From Runella sp. MFBS21 (lineage in GTDB: Bacteria; Bacteroidota; Bacteroidia; Cytophagales; Spirosomataceae), in the NCBI RefSeq assembly GCF_029433105.1, contig NZ_JARNTW010000002.1, positions 124,001 through 188,000 on the forward strand: DNA of 64,000 bases, given 5' to 3'. The notes beneath the pieces were generated by a model that saw only the letters and a list, made by a program, of their open reading frames with translations, did no database searches and was not told the DNA's origin. The translations under genes and the position numbers were made by a program. Positions 36,833-45,089 of this stretch are shown here, in pieces; the stretch's first letter is position 1, and each line of letters begins with the position of its first letter.

Positions 36833-37915
36833 TTAGTCGGTTAATTCATTGAATAACAAAAGCGCACCTTCAGTCACGACTTGGTCGCCGTCGCGGAGAT
36901 TGGCTTTGATATAGCTGTATTTGGAGGTACTTTTGATGACTTCTACGGGAACCGATTTATAATTGCCCTTGCCTTTGTCGAGAATAACAAAATAACGATC
37001 TTCGCTAAAAATCACCGATTTGGGGTTGACGGCCAACAGTTTTTCGGGTTTTTCGATATGAAGTTTTACCGTACAAAACATATCGGGTTTGAGCAAACCC
37101 CCTGGGTTTTGAAGCACTACTCGCGCTTGAAGCACCTTACTGTCATTGTCAATGACCTGACTGATGTTGTCGATACGGCCCTGAAACACGCGGTCGGGAT
37201 AAGCAAGTGTGCTGATATTTACTTCTTGACCTACTTTGACGGCCTGAATGTCAGACTCATAAATGTTGATAAGTACCCACACATCCGAAAGATTAGAAAT
37301 CGTAAAAAGGCTGTTTCCGTTGTCGGGACGAATTTGCATGTTGGGGTTAATGTTCCGCTCTACGATGTAGCCGCTTACGGGGGCAGTGACGGTAAAAATA
37401 GGCTGGCTATTGGCCGAAGTGCCGCCGTACATTTTCAACACTTGGCTCGAACGCTCCAATTCAGAAGAGGCGATTTCGAGTTGTTTGCGGGCATTGACCA
37501 AGTCATTTTCTGACGAAAATTTCGTTTTATACAATTGCTCTACATTGTCGGCGTTGCGTTTGGCAATGTCGTAGTTCGATTTTGCAGTATTGTAATCTTT
37601 CACAAATTGGCTGACATCGGCGCTTTGAAGTTTGGCCAACATTTGCCCTTTTTTGACGTAAGCCCCTAGCTCGGCGTTTACATCTAGTACATTGCCGCTG
37701 ACCATCGGATATACTCTATCTACTTGTTTTTGATCAAACGATACTTGACCCGTAAACTGCAACTCTTGTTCGTAATTACGGAGTTGTACTGTATCGGTGC
37801 GAAACGCAGAGTCTGTGTCTTTGGTTTTAGGCTCTTCGTTTTTTTGTTCGTTTTGGCATGAGAGGAGAACAAATGCAGGTAGGCAGAGTACCCACAATAG
37901 TAACTTGGTTTTCAT
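36833..37915 (-). CDS. czcB: RND efflux periplasmic adaptor (CzcB/CusB type), lipoprotein
   Basis: The 360-residue membrane-fusion protein has a lipobox (FVLLSCQ, Cys about 20). A biotinyl-lipoyl-like domain (PMVSGNVLDVNAELGAYVKK) is split by a helical hairpin at about 105-165, and a beta-barrel domain follows (NISTLAYPDRVFQGRIDNIS). It should link the CzcA pump to the TolC-like channel. There is no His-rich metal-binding extension. Gene order czcC-czcB-czcA is compact. Confidence 0.93.
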   Translation of the reverse strand: MKTKLLLWVLCLPAFVLLSCQNEQKNEEPKTKDTDSAFRTDTVQLRNYEQELQFTGQVSFDQKQVDRVYPMVSGNVLDVNAELGAYVKKGQMLAKLQSADVSQFVKDYNTAKSNYDIAKRNADNVEQLYKTKFSSENDLVNARKQLEIASSELERSSQVLKMYGGTSANSQPIFTVTAPVSGYIVERNINPNMQIRPDNGNSLFTISNLSDVWVLINIYESDIQAVKVGQEVNISTLAYPDRVFQGRIDNISQVIDNDSKVLQARVVLQNPGGLLKPDMFCTVKLHIEKPEKLLAVNPKSVIFSEDRYFVILDKGKGNYKSVPVEVIKSTSKYSYIKANLRDGDQVVTEGALLLFNELTD

Positions 37916-37990
37916 TGAATGACAGAATTGAAGATAGTAGGAATGATTTGACTAATGTCTTAAGCCAGTGTTTTTGACGGTTAGTACCCT

Positions 37991-39271
37991 CTAAAACACC
38001 TTAGAATTGGTGACGTAGTTAAGTTGTTGTTGAGCCTGATACAGTCGGTTGGAGCTATCAATAAGCATCAATTGAGCATCTTTGTAAGCCCGGATTTTGT
38101 CAATAAAGCTTACCAAATCAATCACCCGACGGGTATAATCTTCGGTGGCATTTTTAGAAATATCTTGGATGCTTTGAAGATATTCAGGTGTGATTTTAGC
38201 TTGTAATTGAGTAGCCTGACTGTATTGCTGGTAAGCGTTTACTACTTCTTGCTCTACTTGAATTCCTACGGCGTTGCGGCTTTCTTTTGATTGGTCAATA
38301 CCCCAGCGAGCGGCTTGGATGTTGCCTTGGTTTTTGTTTCGAATCGGCAAATCAATCAATGCTTGCACACCTACATAGTTTGGAAAAGGGCCGCCTACAT
38401 GTTGGTAATCGGCTCCCAAAGTAAGGTTAGGGGTAGCAAGGGCTTTTTGGTAGGTGAAGTTGCGTTGATTGTAAGTGACCTGTTGATCGGCAAGTTGCAA
38501 ATCGGGACGCTGCGATAAGGCTTGACTGACCAAATCGTTCAAAGGCACGACTGTTTTGGCGTTGTTTGTTTCAATAACGGGAATAATATACGTTGATCCA
38601 TTGATAGACAACAACGTGCGCAACGTCGCTTCATCTTGACTGATTTGGGCGTGGAGGTCGGTTAGGTCACTTTCCCAATTTTTTTGTTCCAATTCTAGGC
38701 GCGTTACTTCGTAAGGGGCAATCACTCCTAGTTTCAGCTGGGCTCGAAAGGCTTCTAAAAGCGAAGCAAGTTGCTGGCCTTGCAGTTGGAGCATGGTCAA
38801 TTTTTGTTGGTTGGTAGCCAAATTGCCAAACGACTGCGCCATTTGAAAGCGGATATTGCGCATAAGGTCTTGGAAAGCAGATTGTTGGAGCGAAATGTTG
38901 GTTTCGGCCAGCTGAACGAGTTTACTTCTGAGTTTGACCAAACTGACAATTTGTTGCACCTGCACGTTTATGACGCTACTTGTCGGATTGTATAAATCAC
39001 TATTGCGCCCATAGGGGAGAAGTTTGCCGCTGTACCCATTATAGAGGTTGGTTTCTACAAATAAGTTGGGATTGTACCATAGCTTGGCTTGTTCTTTGGC
39101 GGCTTCGGCTACGTTGACATTGTATTTTTGGGCCAACAGTACGAAGTTTTTTTGCACGAATTGTTGTTCAGCTTGCGACAAAGTAAGACTCAAAGAATCA
39201 GATTGCGCGTGAACAAGAGCTGGACAAAGCAAGAATGTCCAGAATACGAGAATCAATGGTTTAATACGCAT
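37991..39271 (-). CDS. czcC: TolC-family outer-membrane channel (CzcC type)
   Basis: The 426-residue protein has a signal peptide ending LVHAQS and two long helical repeats of the outer-membrane efflux protein type (SLTLSQAEQQFVQKNFVLLA, and the second repeat with VPLNDLVSQALSQRPDLQLA). It should form the outer-membrane exit duct for the CzcBA pump. It is the first of three compact genes; 75 bases separate it from czcB. Confidence 0.93.
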   Translation of the reverse strand: MRIKPLILVFWTFLLCPALVHAQSDSLSLTLSQAEQQFVQKNFVLLAQKYNVNVAEAAKEQAKLWYNPNLFVETNLYNGYSGKLLPYGRNSDLYNPTSSVINVQVQQIVSLVKLRSKLVQLAETNISLQQSAFQDLMRNIRFQMAQSFGNLATNQQKLTMLQLQGQQLASLLEAFRAQLKLGVIAPYEVTRLELEQKNWESDLTDLHAQISQDEATLRTLLSINGSTYIIPVIETNNAKTVVPLNDLVSQALSQRPDLQLADQQVTYNQRNFTYQKALATPNLTLGADYQHVGGPFPNYVGVQALIDLPIRNKNQGNIQAARWGIDQSKESRNAVGIQVEQEVVNAYQQYSQATQLQAKITPEYLQSIQDISKNATEDYTRRVIDLVSFIDKIRAYKDAQLMLIDSSNRLYQAQQQLNYVTNSKVF

Positions 39272-39366
39272 AACTTAAAATAAAAAGTGGCTGCATTTGT
39301 GCCTCAGTGACCTTGGCGCCCAGAGGCCTTCGAAATGAAGAGTATTTATTTGAGGGAGTGAATGTA

Positions 39367-39753
39367 CTATTTCTTGACTTCCACTCGCAATATATCAGTG
39401 CTATCGCTTTTTTTGACTTCTTCAATTTGGGCTATTTTTTTTCCTTGAGTCTCTTGAAAAGAGATTAATATCTTCTTTTGCTCTGCAGTTAAGTCTTTGA
39501 CTTTTAGTGCTTCTTCGGTTTCTATCCAATCACCGTCTGCTTTATAAAACAAGGCCATTCCTTGATGCTCCTTATCAATAAAATAAGCGAAATAATAGTC
39601 GGGATTTTCTTCCCATTCCACTTTAGTAGCGGTCGGCACATGAGAAACAAAACTTTCTCTTACGTCAAAAGGTACCTGATCTTGGCTAAGTTGACGTTTG
39701 CAAGCTGAAAAACTGAGTAGGATTACGGCACCTACAATGAGTAACTTCTTCAT
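39367..39753 (-). CDS. PepSY-like lipoprotein
   Basis: The 128-residue protein starts at ATG 39753 (MKKLLIVGAVILLSFSAC) with a lipobox Cys at about 18. The mature part resembles the PepSY-like (DUF2874) module: VRESFVSHVPTATKVEWEEN, then YYFAYFIDKEHQGMALFYKA. Such small periplasmic proteins are often linked to two-component-controlled metal or stress operons. It lies 95 bases upstream of czcC in the same direction and behind four regularly spaced boxes, so it may be the first gene of the efflux operon. Confidence 0.75.
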   Translation of the reverse strand: MKKLLIVGAVILLSFSACKRQLSQDQVPFDVRESFVSHVPTATKVEWEENPDYYFAYFIDKEHQGMALFYKADGDWIETEEALKVKDLTAEQKKILISFQETQGKKIAQIEEVKKSDSTDILRVEVKK

Positions 39754-39809
39754 GATGATTTTTTTCTGAGAAACGTTGTTTGTTTGATGTGCCAAAGGTG
39801 AAACCTCAA

Positions 39810-39848
39810 TATTAAAGCCGTTTTAAAGGCGTATTAAAAGGGGGTTAA
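39810..39848 (-). promoter_or_regulatory. Four direct repeats TTAAA(G/A) at exact 11-bp spacing
   Basis: TTAAAG/TTAAAG/TTAAAA/TTAAAG start at 39810, 39821, 39832 and 39843; on the minus strand they read (C/T)TTTAA with 5-base spacers. Direct 6-mers one helical turn apart are the usual target of OmpR/PhoB-type response regulators, and the form is close to the PmrA box. They lie 57-95 bases before the PepSY-like lipoprotein gene. The regulator is not in the window. Confidence 0.6.
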
Positions 39849-39981
39849 AGTATAAAATCGCACCTCACCCACTTGGAGATTTAGAGATTTGTGAGGCTTA
39901 AATAAACATTTTGGTATAAACCCCAACTTTTCGATAGGGAGAATTGTTAACAAATCACAAGGGTTTATGAACTCTTTATTG

Positions 39982-39989
39982 TAATTTTG
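39982..39989 (+). promoter_or_regulatory. Candidate -7 box for sufC
   Basis: TAATTTTG matches TAnnTTTG exactly, 64 bases before sufC. It suggests that transcription starts directly before sufC, so sufC is not read through from an upstream sufB here. Confidence 0.45.
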
Positions 39990-40053
39990 CAGACTTTTTC
40001 TGATGTACTACGAGGCAATGCGCCCGTTATGACCAAGACAAAAACCACTTATT

Positions 40054-40812
40054 ATGCTTACAATCACGGATTTACAAGCTTCGGTTGACCAAAAAGAGAT
40101 TTTGAAAGGAATCAATTTGGAGATCAAACCCGGTGAAGTCCACGCAATAATGGGCCCCAATGGCTCAGGTAAAAGTACTTTAGCCTCTGTATTGGCAGGT
40201 CGCGAAGAATACGAAGTAACGGGAGGAAGTGTTGACTTTGAAGGCCAAGACTTGCTCGAAATGTCGCCTGAAGAACGTGCTGCGGCAGGTGTCTTTTTGG
40301 CATTTCAGTATCCTGTCGAAATCCCAGGAGTTACGACTATCAACTTTCTAAAAACCGCCCTCAACGAAATTCGTAAGTCACGAGGTGAAGAGCCTTTGGA
40401 TGCCGCGCAATTTTTAAAACTCATGCGCGAAAAGGCCAAACTTGTCAATATCGATGATGCGCTTTTGAAACGTTCATTGAATGAAGGCTTTTCGGGCGGA
40501 GAGAAAAAACGCAACGAGATTTTTCAGATGGCAATGCTCGAACCCAAATTGGCGATTTTGGATGAAACCGATTCAGGGCTTGACATCGATGCGCTTCGCA
40601 TTGTAGCAGAAGGCGTCAATAAACTACGTAGTCCTGAGCGTGCCGTTATTGTGGTGACTCACTATCAGCGTTTGCTCGACTATATCGTGCCGGACTACGT
40701 ACACGTGTTGTACAAAGGGCGTATTGTAAAATCTGGCCCTAAAGAGCTTGCCCTAGAGCTTGAAGAAAAAGGCTATGATTGGATTAAGGCCGAAGTAGCG
40801 GCTTCTTTGTAG
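40054..40812 (+). CDS. sufC: SufC, Fe-S cluster assembly ATPase
   Basis: The 252-residue ABC-type ATPase has Walker A GPNGSGKSTLASVLAG, the SufC signature FSGGEKKRNEIFQ and Walker B LAILDETDSGLDIDAL. It powers the SufBCD scaffold that builds Fe-S clusters. sufB is not upstream in this window, which is unusual for the operon. sufD follows, but separated by a toxin-antitoxin pair. Confidence 0.97.
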   Translation: MLTITDLQASVDQKEILKGINLEIKPGEVHAIMGPNGSGKSTLASVLAGREEYEVTGGSVDFEGQDLLEMSPEERAAAGVFLAFQYPVEIPGVTTINFLKTALNEIRKSRGEEPLDAAQFLKLMREKAKLVNIDDALLKRSLNEGFSGGEKKRNEIFQMAMLEPKLAILDETDSGLDIDALRIVAEGVNKLRSPERAVIVVTHYQRLLDYIVPDYVHVLYKGRIVKSGPKELALELEEKGYDWIKAEVAASL

Positions 40813-40834
40813 ATTAAAATAAAAACTTCAATTT

Positions 40835-41062
40835 ATGACTACCACGATTGAATTGAATGCTGAAGAGCTTGATTATAAGCTTTTTAAAAGCTTAAAAGCC
40901 ATGTATAAAAATCGTAAGATACGTTTGACTATTAATAGTGAAATGGACGAGACAGAATATTTGCTTTCAAGTCAAGCTAACCGCGACATTTTAAAAAAAT
41001 CGATGGAAGAAGCTAAAAGAGGTGAAAAGATATTGGTGCAGTTGAGTGATTTAAGTAAATGA
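40835..41062 (+). CDS. Antitoxin-like protein of a YoeB-type pair
   Basis: The 75-residue acidic protein (MTTTIELNAEELDYKLFKSL, ending EEAKRGEKILVQLSDLSK) has the C-terminal pattern of antitoxins paired with Txe/YoeB toxins (RDILKKSMEEAKRGE). The N-terminal half is not a clear YefM/Phd domain. The stop overlaps the toxin start by 4 bases (ATGA), the normal coupling. It begins 22 bases after sufC. It is intact although its toxin is broken. Confidence 0.8.
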   Translation: MTTTIELNAEELDYKLFKSLKAMYKNRKIRLTINSEMDETEYLLSSQANRDILKKSMEEAKRGEKILVQLSDLSK

Positions 41063-41332
41063 GGAATATTTCATTTACTCCCACGGCCTTTAGTCAATTT
41101 AATGAATGGAGAAGCACCAATAAAAAAATGCAAGATCGTATCATTAAATTACTAGAAGAAATACAGCGAAATCCTTTTGAAGGAACAGCTAAACCAGAAC
41201 CTTTAAAATATAATCTCAAAGGATACTGCGGGGCTGCCCGTGCGGTCAAGGAGAATTGATGACGAACATCGGTTGGTCTATGAAGTTACCAATGAAGATA
41301 TTGTCGTAATTAGCTGCAAATATCATTATTGA
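41059..41332 (+). pseudogene. yoeB: YoeB/Txe-family mRNA interferase, broken by a 16-bp insertion
   Basis: The first 56 residues are a normal YoeB (FTPTAFSQFNEW, NPFEGTAKPEPLKYNLKGY). The frame then runs to an early stop at 41259. The expected end is present in another frame: RRIDDEHRLVYEVTNEDIV, finishing CKYHY at 41332. Removing the 16 bases 41229-41244 joins the two as LKGYWSRRIDDEHRLVYEV and gives 85 residues, the standard size. The current product lacks the catalytic Arg of the SRRI motif and the final His-Tyr, so it should be inactive. Confidence 0.92.
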
Positions 41333-41349
41333 ATTGTAAAAATTCAGAC

Positions 41350-42672
41350 ATGGATTTATCAAAAAATACAGACTTAAAACAACAACTCGTTGCTGATTTT
41401 CAGGCCAATGAAAGCCGCTTGAATGGCGAAACCAAAACGCCCGTGCATCAAACACGTCGCGAAGCCATGCAAAACTTCGAGAAGTTGGGTTTCCCTACTA
41501 TCAAGCACGAGGAGTGGAAATATAGTAATGTCAATAGCCTTGTCAAACAAGCCTTTGATTTTAACGTAAAAACTGAGTTTGGCTCCGAAGAACTAGAGAC
41601 TTTGGCGATTCCTAACTTAGAAGGCAATATTCTCTATTTTATTAATGGTATTTACAATCCTGCGCTTTCACGGATTGTATCACCCGAGAATCAATTACAA
41701 ATCTTGAGTTTTGGGCAAGCCGTCAAAGAAAATCCTAGTCTTTTGGATGCTTACTTTGCCAAATATGCCAATTACCAAGACGATGCCTTTACCGCGTTGA
41801 ATACGGCTTTTGCGCATGATGGAGTGGTGGTCAATGTGCCCGCTGGTAAAGTAGTAGAGCAGCCGATTATTTTGCGCTTTATTACAGATGCGCGTGCTGC
41901 CAATGCCGCTTCTCAACCACGCAACTTGATTGTAGTAGGCAAAAATGCCGAAGTAAAAATGGCCGAAGCATTCCGAACAATCGGAGAAAATGGCTCTTTT
42001 ACTAACATCGTTACCGAAATCGTAATTGATGAAAACGCCAACGTACAATACTATAAAGTACAAAACGAAACCGAGAAAGCCTATCATATCGGTACTACGC
42101 AAGTAAGCCAAAAGGCCAATAGTCATTTTTATGCCGTGACGGTGACGGTCAACGGGGGTTTTGTACGCAACAACCTCAACATCGTACTCGACGGCCAAAA
42201 CTGCGAGGCTTTCATGTATGGCTTGTATTTTCCGAATGGTAAACAACACATCGACAATCACACCCTTGTGGATCACGCTAAGCCCAATTCTTACAGTAAT
42301 GAATTGTACAAAGGCGTACTACAAGATAAATCGACGGGAGTTTTCAACGGAAAAATTTTCGTTAGAGACGGAGCCAGCAAAACCAATGCTTATCAGTCGT
42401 GCCGCAATGTGGTACTATCCGATGAGGCGTCGATGAATACCAAACCTCAATTGGAAATTTATAATGATGATGTGAAGTGTTCGCACGGAACTACCACCGG
42501 TAAACTCAACGACGAAGCTTTGTTTTATATGCGTTCGCGTGGGATTCCGAAAGCCGAGGCTATGACTTTGCTCATGTATGCCTTCTGCGAAGACGTCATC
42601 AGCGAAATCAAGATTGAACCCATCAGGGCGTATTTGGAGGGCGTTATTGCCGACAAACTCGCTCAAAAATAA
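41350..42672 (+). CDS. sufD: SufD, Fe-S cluster assembly protein
   Basis: The 440-residue protein starts at ATG 41350 (MDLSKNTDLKQQLVADFQAN); a TTG 7 codons upstream overlaps the old yoeB end and is less likely. The beta-helix core is typical (NLIVVGKNAEVKMAEAF, VQYYKVQNET, HIDNHTLVDHAKPNSYSNEL) and ends with the SufB/D signature YNDDVKCSHGTTTGKLNDEA. It forms the SufBCD complex with SufC. sufS does not follow; the next gene is a dehydrogenase behind a terminator. Confidence 0.95.
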   Translation: MDLSKNTDLKQQLVADFQANESRLNGETKTPVHQTRREAMQNFEKLGFPTIKHEEWKYSNVNSLVKQAFDFNVKTEFGSEELETLAIPNLEGNILYFINGIYNPALSRIVSPENQLQILSFGQAVKENPSLLDAYFAKYANYQDDAFTALNTAFAHDGVVVNVPAGKVVEQPIILRFITDARAANAASQPRNLIVVGKNAEVKMAEAFRTIGENGSFTNIVTEIVIDENANVQYYKVQNETEKAYHIGTTQVSQKANSHFYAVTVTVNGGFVRNNLNIVLDGQNCEAFMYGLYFPNGKQHIDNHTLVDHAKPNSYSNELYKGVLQDKSTGVFNGKIFVRDGASKTNAYQSCRNVVLSDEASMNTKPQLEIYNDDVKCSHGTTTGKLNDEALFYMRSRGIPKAEAMTLLMYAFCEDVISEIKIEPIRAYLEGVIADKLAQK

Positions 42673-42709
42673 TCTTATCTTTATTTATCCTGTTTGCAAA
42701 TTACCCTTT

Positions 42710-42729
42710 CCCCGCCTCCCTCGGCGGGG
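42710..42729 (+). terminator. Terminator after sufD
   Basis: CCCCGCC and GGCGGGG form a 7-bp GC-rich stem over a 6-base loop, followed by ATTTTTTG. Confidence 0.85.
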
Positions 42730-42857
42730 ATTTTTTGTGGTTCAAGTTTGGTGAAAAGAACAGGGTGAAAATTCACAAAAAAAACCTCAAAAAGGGGTAA
42801 GTAGGCGAAATAGGTTTCTTTAAAAAAGTATATCTATCATAAACTAAAACAACTACC

Positions 42858-43796
42858 GTGAAAATTGTTTTTTTAGACGCTCGCACCGTAGGAGATGTTC
42901 CGAATTTGAATCAACTCGCTGCTTTAGGAGACCTAACCCTCCACGCCGATACCCAACATGATGAAGTAATAAAACGGATAGCAGGGGCTGAGGTGGTAAT
43001 TACCAACAAAGTGAAAGTAACTCAGGAGGCTATGAAGGCTACTCCTACCCTTAAGCTCATATGTGTAGCTGCCACCGGAACCAACAACGTGGATTTGGAA
43101 GCTGCCAAATCATTGGGGATTGAGGTAAAAAATGTAAAGGGATACTCTACCGACAGTGTAGCACAGGAGACTTTTGCGTTGTTGTTGGCCTTGCTCAATT
43201 CCACGGCCTATTATGATGCTTATGTCAAATCGGGCGAGTATTCCCAAGAAAAGATCTTTACGCACTTAGGGCGGCCTTTTTGGGAAATCAACGGCAAGCG
43301 TTTTGGTATCCTAGGTTTGGGTGAAATAGGCCGACAAGTGGCACGTATCGCAATGGCATTTGGGGCAGAGGTAGTCTATTTTTCGGCTTCGGGCCAAGAG
43401 TACAACGTCATTTATAAGCGTCTCGAATTGGAGGAGTTTCTACAAACTTGTGATATTATCTCTATTCACGCACCACTTAGTGCTGCTACCGAAAACTTGC
43501 TTGACTATCAGCGTCTTGCTTTGATGAAGCCTACAGCGGTATTGCTCAACACAAGCCGTGGGGGAATTGTCAACGAGGCTGATTTGGCGCGGGCTTTAGA
43601 CGAAGATTTGATTGCAGGGGCGGCGATTGATGTATTTACGCAAGAGCCTATTTCGGCTACGCACCCTTATTTACAACTGACAAAAAAAGACAAACTCATT
43701 TTAGCTCCTCACATTGCATGGTCGAGTATCGAAGCGCGGACGCGCCTGATGCACCGCGTCGCCGAAAATATTGAGCATTATTTAGCTGAGAAATGA
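42858..43796 (+). CDS. D-2-hydroxyacid dehydrogenase
   Basis: The 312-residue NAD-dependent enzyme starts with GTG (KIVFLDARTVGDVPNLNQL). The coenzyme motif is GILGLGEIGRQVARIA, the catalytic Arg is in NTSRGGIVNEADLARAL, the Glu in FTQEPIS and the His in APHIAWSS. It resembles the hydroxypyruvate/glycerate dehydrogenase group. The stop codon lies within three tandem copies of GAGAAATGAT, which suggests slippage has changed the 3' end. Upstream, a terminator separates it from sufD. Confidence 0.92.
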   Translation: MKIVFLDARTVGDVPNLNQLAALGDLTLHADTQHDEVIKRIAGAEVVITNKVKVTQEAMKATPTLKLICVAATGTNNVDLEAAKSLGIEVKNVKGYSTDSVAQETFALLLALLNSTAYYDAYVKSGEYSQEKIFTHLGRPFWEINGKRFGILGLGEIGRQVARIAMAFGAEVVYFSASGQEYNVIYKRLELEEFLQTCDIISIHAPLSAATENLLDYQRLALMKPTAVLLNTSRGGIVNEADLARALDEDLIAGAAIDVFTQEPISATHPYLQLTKKDKLILAPHIAWSSIEARTRLMHRVAENIEHYLAEK

Positions 43797-43830
43797 TGAG
43801 AAATGATGAGAAATGAAATCTGTAATAAGG

Positions 43831-43860
43831 CTTCCCAAGTTAAGTTTTAAACTTGGGAAG
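43831..43860. terminator. Bidirectional terminator after the dehydrogenase
   Basis: CTTCCCAAGTT and AACTTGGGAAG form a perfect 11-bp stem over an 8-base loop, between convergent genes. Confidence 0.8.
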
Positions 43861-43890
43861 ATTTATATTTCACCCATCCCCATTACCCAC

Positions 43891-44427
43891 TCAGGGTACA
43901 ATGCTTTTGGAGTAATCGCCATTTTGATGAAATGTTACTATTTGGTCATTGGCACAATTACCCACACACCGACGCCCTGGGTTGACTATTCGCTTGCCTG
44001 ATACCACGATGTACTGTGTTTTGGCAGGTGGCCGAATGTAGAGTTTGTCGTAGAGGACTTCTTCCAGGCAGGCCAATAGCTCAGGGGTGGGCGTATTTTT
44101 CTTTCTCTCAGAGGACTTGGGCGCAGTCTCATAGAAAAAAACCAAATCAGCATTACACCAGGCGTATTCGGTGGGAGGGCTATCTTTGTAGCGGTCGTCG
44201 ATGAGGGCTGTCATGTACCAGCATTTTTCGCCCTTGTCGTTGACAAATCGCCTGATTTCTACAACCCCCTTGTTGTTGACAAACCAATGATCTTGAATAC
44301 AAGAGGTAATGTAATGACTTACAATCATTTTTTCTTGTGGACTGAGGGTATATTCAGAGCAGGGCTTTTGGGAATAAGCCTTCAGAAACAGGCTAGAGCA
44401 TAGGAAGAGAACGATGATTTTTTTCAT
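43891..44427 (-). CDS. Secreted protein of unknown family, tandem copy 1
   Basis: The 178-residue protein has a signal peptide (MKKIIVLFLCSSLFLKAYSQ). I do not recognise a family. Conserved features shared with copies 2 and 3: KPCSEYTLSPQEK, HWFVNNKGVVEIRRFVNDKG, a WCNADLVFFYE core, LACLEEV and YDKLYIRPPAKTQYI. Three or four Cys are conserved, which fits an exported protein. The start is set by the signal peptide; upstream in-frame codons (LEIKKQS) lie within a duplicated leader also found before copy 2. Confidence 0.75.
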   Translation of the reverse strand: MKKIIVLFLCSSLFLKAYSQKPCSEYTLSPQEKMIVSHYITSCIQDHWFVNNKGVVEIRRFVNDKGEKCWYMTALIDDRYKDSPPTEYAWCNADLVFFYETAPKSSERKKNTPTPELLACLEEVLYDKLYIRPPAKTQYIVVSGKRIVNPGRRCVGNCANDQIVTFHQNGDYSKSIVP

Positions 44428-44470
44428 GGATTGCTTTTTAATTTCCAACATACATAGAACTATAGCGTTT

Positions 44471-45009
44471 TCAGGGCATGATACGTAAGGTATAACCCCC
44501 TCGTTCATGAAATACCACAATCAAGTCATTGGAACCGTGGCCTAAAAGATGACGACCTGTATTAACAATTCGTTTCCCAAATACGGTGATGTACTGTGTT
44601 TTGGCGGGCGGGCGGATGTAAAGTTTGTCGTAGGTGACTTCTTCCAAACAGGCCAATAGCTCAGGATTAGGCGTAGTTTTTTTTCAGAATAAGAGCAGGT
44701 CTCAACGCTCTCATAGAAAAAAACCAAATCAGCATTACACCAGGCGTATTCGGTGGGAGGGTTGTCTTTGTAGCGGTCGTCGATGACGGCTACTAGGTAC
44801 CAGCATTTTTCGCCCTTTTCGTTGACAAACCGCGTGATTTTCACGACTCCTTTGTTGTTGACAAACCAATGCCCGTGCACACAAGTCATGATGTAGGAGC
44901 TTACAACCACTTTTTCTTGCTCATTGAGGGTGTATTCATGGCAGGGCTTTTGGGAATATCCCGTCAGAAATAAGATAGAAAACAGAATGGAAAAGATGAT
45001 TTTTTTCAT
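44471..45009 (-). pseudogene. Secreted protein of unknown family, tandem copy 2, frameshifted
   Basis: Copy 2 matches copy 3 closely up to SYSEKK and then shifts frame. The T-tract at 44677-44684 (minus-strand A-tract) has 8 bases where copy 3 has 9 (45293-45301). Restoring one base gives SEKKTTPNPELLACLEEV and the normal C-terminus, which is present in the other frame to 44471 (YDKLYIRPPAKTQYI, FHERGGYTLRIMP). As read, the product ends with 45 unrelated residues. The lesion could be fixed, reversible slippage or a sequencing error. Confidence 0.75.
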
Positions 45010-45048
45010 GGATTGCTTTTTAATCTCCAACATACATAGAACTATAGC

Positions 45049-45078
45049 GAGGTCAGAGGCGGTTTAGCCTCTGACCTC
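45049..45078. terminator. Terminator after tandem copy 3
   Basis: GAGGTCAGAGGC and GCCTCTGACCTC form a perfect 12-bp stem over a 6-base loop, 12 bases past the copy 3 stop. Confidence 0.75.
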
Positions 45079-45089
45079 ATCATCTCTGC

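Noticed and set aside
36881-37513. A 210-codon open frame antisense to czcB
   Set aside because: It lies wholly within a clear czcB gene and has no family-like features.
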